6,603 nucleotides of DNA from Candidatus Hydrogenedentota bacterium (GTDB lineage Bacteria; Hydrogenedentota; Hydrogenedentia; Hydrogenedentales; JAEUWI01), in the NCBI GenBank assembly GCA_030430835.1, contig JAUIKJ010000170.1, positions 1 to 6,603 on the forward strand, given 5' to 3'. The notes under the pieces are model-generated. The model was not told where the DNA came from and searched no databases. It saw only the letters and a list, made by a program, of their open reading frames with translations. This document shows positions 5,883-6,603 of this stretch, piece by piece. The translations under genes were made by a program, and so were the position numbers. Position 1 is the stretch's first letter. Each line of letters opens with the position of its first letter.

Positions 5883-6603
5883 TTAGTTTGCCGCGGCCTC
5901 GCTGTTACGCAGGTTGAAGGATTCGGTGAAGGTGCGCACGGCGCCGTCGATCTTTGACTTCATGTCCTCGTCCAGCTCGCGCTTCTCGCGCAGCTCGGCA
6001 AGGACCGCCGCGGCTTCGCCTTCGAAATACTGGATGAGTTCCTGCTCGTAACGGCCGACCGCGTTCAGCGGCACCTGGTTCAGGTGGCCCGAGGTGGCCG
6101 CGTAGATGATGAGGACCTGGTGCTCTACCGGCAGCGGCTTGTACTGCGTCTGCTTGAGCACTTCCACAAGGCGCTGGCCGAGATTGAGCTGCAGCTGCGT
6201 GGCGCGATCGAGGTCGCTGCCGAACTGGGCGAAGGCCTCCAGTTCACGGTACTGCGCGAGGTCGAGGCGAAGCGACCCGGAGACCTTGCGCATCGCCTTG
6301 ATCTGGGCCGAACCGCCCACGCGCGACACGCTGAGGCCGGCGTTAATCGCCGGGCGCACGCCGGAGTAGAAGAGATTCGTTTCCAGGAAGATCTGGCCGT
6401 CCGTGATCGATATGACGTTGGTCGGGATATAGGCGGACACGTCGCCTGCCTGCGTCTCAATGATCGGCAGCGCGGTCAGGCTGCCGCCGCCGCATTCATC
6501 GCTCATCTTCGCGGCGCGTTCCAGCAGACGCGAGTGCAGGTAGAACACGTCGCCCGGGTAGGCCTCGCGGCCCGGCGGGCGGCGCAGCAGCAACGAGAGC
6601 TGA
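5883..6603 (-). CDS. atpA: F1Fo ATP synthase alpha subunit, partial (C-terminal part)
   Basis: The C-terminal 239 residues of the alpha subunit, the non-catalytic nucleotide-binding partner of beta in F1. The reading frame is open to the window edge and starts with QLSLLLRRPPGREA, a highly conserved internal alpha sequence, so the gene continues beyond position 6603. The apparent TTG start at 6593 is not real. Visible hallmarks are PGDVFYLHSRLLERA, then SLTALPIIETQAGDVSA. ISITDGQIFLETNLF and SVSRVGGSAQ follow; the Arg of SVSRVGG (codon 6321-6323) is the arginine finger that reaches into the beta catalytic site. The C-terminal helical domain is complete. Walker A lies in the missing part. The stop is two bases upstream of atpG. 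Confidence 0.97.
   Translation of the reverse strand, partial: QLSLLLRRPPGREAYPGDVFYLHSRLLERAAKMSDECGGGSLTALPIIETQAGDVSAYIPTNVISITDGQIFLETNLFYSGVRPAINAGLSVSRVGGSAQIKAMRKVSGSLRLDLAQYRELEAFAQFGSDLDRATQLQLNLGQRLVEVLKQTQYKPLPVEHQVLIIYAATSGHLNQVPLNAVGRYEQELIQYFEGEAAAVLAELREKRELDEDMKSKIDGAVRTFTESFNLRNSEAAAN

Noticed and set aside
6591..6593. TTG as the start of the alpha subunit gene
   Set aside because: The frame and the conserved alpha sequence continue upstream to the window edge, so this is an internal Leu codon.

Overview
The window comes from a GC-rich Gram-negative bacterium. Evidence for an outer membrane is a predicted lipoprotein and a PagL-like outer-membrane beta-barrel. The ATP synthase proteins are typical bacterial F-type but too conserved to name a phylum by eye. 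Six protein genes, all well supported, fill nearly the whole window. I saw no RNA genes, mobile elements, CRISPR arrays or long repeats.

Left part (1-2385): two divergent genes share a 123-base intergenic region. On the minus strand (10-1134) is a predicted lipoprotein with an S41 (C-terminal processing/tricorn-type) protease fold. Every catalytic position I can align is substituted, so it looks like a pseudo-protease. On the plus strand (1258-2385) is a PAPS-dependent sulfotransferase-family protein with intact co-substrate motifs and unknown acceptor.

Middle (2386-3187): a near-consensus sigma-70 promoter carries a 17-base palindrome across its -35/-10 spacer. It precedes a strong Shine-Dalgarno and a PagL/acyloxyacyl-hydrolase-like outer-membrane protein (2496-3098). 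A strong hairpin flanked by T-tracts on both strands then separates this gene from the convergent ATP synthase operon.

Right part (3188-6603): the distal end of an F1Fo ATP synthase operon on the minus strand, in the usual order atpA (partial, runs off the window), atpG, atpD, atpC. Spacing is very tight (2 bases, 9 bases, and a 4-base overlap), as expected for translational coupling. These subunits are the alpha/beta catalytic ring, the gamma shaft and the epsilon regulatory stalk of one enzyme.

The ATP synthase part is ordinary. The three envelope or modification genes on the left are the accessory part. I see no clear evidence of a new multi-gene system. The points worth a second look are the inactivated S41 protein, the palindromic promoter, and the altered active site of the PagL-like protein.
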